This document shows, one piece after another, positions 12,302 through 13,438 of a DNA stretch of 13,438 bases. The notes under the pieces were generated by a model. That model did not search any database, was not told where the DNA came from, and saw only the letters and a list, made by a program, of their open reading frames with translations. The stretch comes from UBA8337 sp049889915. Its GTDB lineage: Bacteria; Pseudomonadota; Alphaproteobacteria; RS24. The first letter of the stretch is position 1; each line of letters begins with the position of its first letter. Both the position numbers and the translations under genes were made by a program. The stretch spans positions 1 through 13,438 of the forward strand of contig JBMHCM010000122.1 in the NCBI GenBank assembly GCA_049889915.1, in the 5' to 3' direction.

Positions 12302-13438
12302 ATGGTGAATGCAGATATAGAAGCGGCTCTGGCCGCCTTGCCGGATATCGACCTGAATTTGAGCGACGGGCGCGATGCGCCTGCGGCGCGGGCCGAGCAG
12401 CGCGTGGTCATTGCCATGTCCGGCGGGGTCGACAGCTCGGTTGCGGCGGCGCTGGTCAAGCGCGCCGGTTATGATGCGGTCGGCATTACGCTGCAGCTTT
12501 ATGATCATGGTGAAGCCATTCGCCGCAAGGGCACCTGCTGCGCCGGACAGGATATTCATGATGCGCGCGCCGTGGCGGCACGGTTGGATATGCCGCATTA
12601 TGTGCTGGATTATGAATCGCGTTTCAAAGAAAGCGTGATGGATGAGTTTGTCGACAGCTATCTGGCCGGCCATACCCCCATTCCGTGCATTCGCTGCAAT
12701 GAGACGGTGAAGTTTCGTGACCTTTTGGGCATGGCGCGCGAATTGGGCGCGGTGGCCATGGTGACCGGTCATTATATCGCCACGCAAAAAGGCGCCGATG
12801 GCTGGGAGATGCATCGGCCGAAAGATTTGGCCCGCGACCAGTCTTATTTCCTTTTCTCGACCACGCAGGAGCAGATGGATTTTCTGCGCTTCCCGCTGGC
12901 CGCTTTGGGCAAGGATGAAATACGCGATTATGCCGCCGCTCTGGGGCTGATGGTGGCCGACAAACCCGATAGCCAAGATATCTGCTTCGTCCCGAATGGC
13001 GATTATGCCGGTGTCATCAAACGGCTGCGCCCCGATTGCAGCCTGCCGGGCGAGATTGTTCATCTCGACGGCACGGTGATCGGCACGCATCAGGGCGTGT
13101 TGCATTACACGGTCGGGCAACGCCGCGGGCTGGGCATTGCTACCGGCGACCCGATTTATGTGGTGGCGATTGATGCCGATAAGCGACAAGTGATTGTCGG
13201 CCCGCGCGCGGCTTTGGCGCGCGCCCGCATTCATTTGGGCGAGGTCAATTGGCTTGGCGCTGAGGCCGACGGCCCGATTGAACTGAGAGCCCGCATTCGC
13301 TCAACCGGTGAACCGGCCGCGGCGCATTTACAACTCGGACAAGATGGCTTGGCCGATATCGTGCTGGCCGAACCGGAAGAGGGTGTTTCGCCCGGTCAGG
13401 CATGCGTGTTTTACGCCACCGACAGCGATCGCGTTTTG
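12302..13438 (+). CDS. mnmA: tRNA-specific 2-thiouridylase MnmA, 3' end cut by the window
   Basis: MnmA adds sulfur to the wobble uridine 34 of Lys, Glu and Gln tRNAs, using ATP and sulfur relayed from IscS. The window holds 379 codons, nearly the whole gene. An N-terminal extension of about 33 residues leads to the PP-loop VVIAMSGGVDSSVAAAL (35-51), then GTCCAGQDIHDAR (77-89), PCIRCNETVKF (128-138) with the likely nucleophile Cys132, TGHYIA (155-160), DQSYFLF (179-185), DSQDICFV (223-230) with the partner Cys228, and the beta-barrel segment LHYTVGQRRGLGI. It ends in SPGQACVFYATDSDRVL, so perhaps ten to twenty residues are missing. The ATG at 12302 is the first in frame and has no clear ribosome binding site; starting at Met39 would break the PP-loop strand. 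It is divergent from ctrA. Confidence 0.96.
   Translation, partial: MVNADIEAALAALPDIDLNLSDGRDAPAARAEQRVVIAMSGGVDSSVAAALVKRAGYDAVGITLQLYDHGEAIRRKGTCCAGQDIHDARAVAARLDMPHYVLDYESRFKESVMDEFVDSYLAGHTPIPCIRCNETVKFRDLLGMARELGAVAMVTGHYIATQKGADGWEMHRPKDLARDQSYFLFSTTQEQMDFLRFPLAALGKDEIRDYAAALGLMVADKPDSQDICFVPNGDYAGVIKRLRPDCSLPGEIVHLDGTVIGTHQGVLHYTVGQRRGLGIATGDPIYVVAIDADKRQVIVGPRAALARARIHLGEVNWLGAEADGPIELRARIRSTGEPAAAHLQLGQDGLADIVLAEPEEGVSPGQACVFYATDSDRVL

Noticed and set aside
12281..13234. A 317-codon open frame on the minus strand across mnmA
   Set aside because: mnmA is certain from its motifs in the plus frame, and the antisense product is rich in His, Arg and Ala with no recognisable domain.

Overview
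The window is chromosomal DNA from an alphaproteobacterium. The best lineage markers are a CtrA-type cell-cycle response regulator, a heat-shock sigma factor with the RpoH box, a DUF1134/EipA periplasmic protein, and a serC-serA operon preceded by an RNA leader that fits the serC motif known only from this class. I cannot fix the order or genus. Most of the window is GC-rich housekeeping DNA (about 68% G+C in a 60-base sample at 721-780). One gene at 1206-2402 is clearly AT-richer (43% and 42% in samples at 1261-1320 and 2041-2100) and looks acquired.

Layout on the left, plus strand: the 3' end of glmM (cell-wall UDP-GlcNAc supply) overlaps thiD (thiamine pyrimidine salvage and synthesis). 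Next comes the lone AT-rich gene, which encodes a predicted PD-(D/E)xK nuclease with a separate C-terminal domain. Then come the serC RNA leader, serC and serA (two successive steps of serine biosynthesis, overlapping by 8 nt) and purA (AMP synthesis).

Middle: purA converges on a minus-strand rluD-rpoH pair (23S rRNA pseudouridine synthase, then sigma-32) across a 96-base structured spacer. rluD is divergent from a small membrane protein gene with which it shares the start-codon bases, followed by an alpha/beta hydrolase. The hydrolase converges on a minus-strand cysQ-eipA pair.

Right: ctrA lies on the minus strand, divergent from mnmA (tRNA 2-thiouridylase), which runs off the window end. 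The ctrA receiver lacks four residues exactly where the near-universal Lys-Pro-Phe of receivers belongs, although the phosphoacceptor Asp and the DNA-binding domain are intact.

There are no rRNA or tRNA genes, CRISPR arrays, transposases or integrases that I can recognise, and no gene-free stretch longer than about 140 bases. The observations most worth following are the inserted nuclease gene, the ctrA receiver deletion, the serC leader next to the insertion, and two candidate leaderless promoters (rpoH and mnmA).
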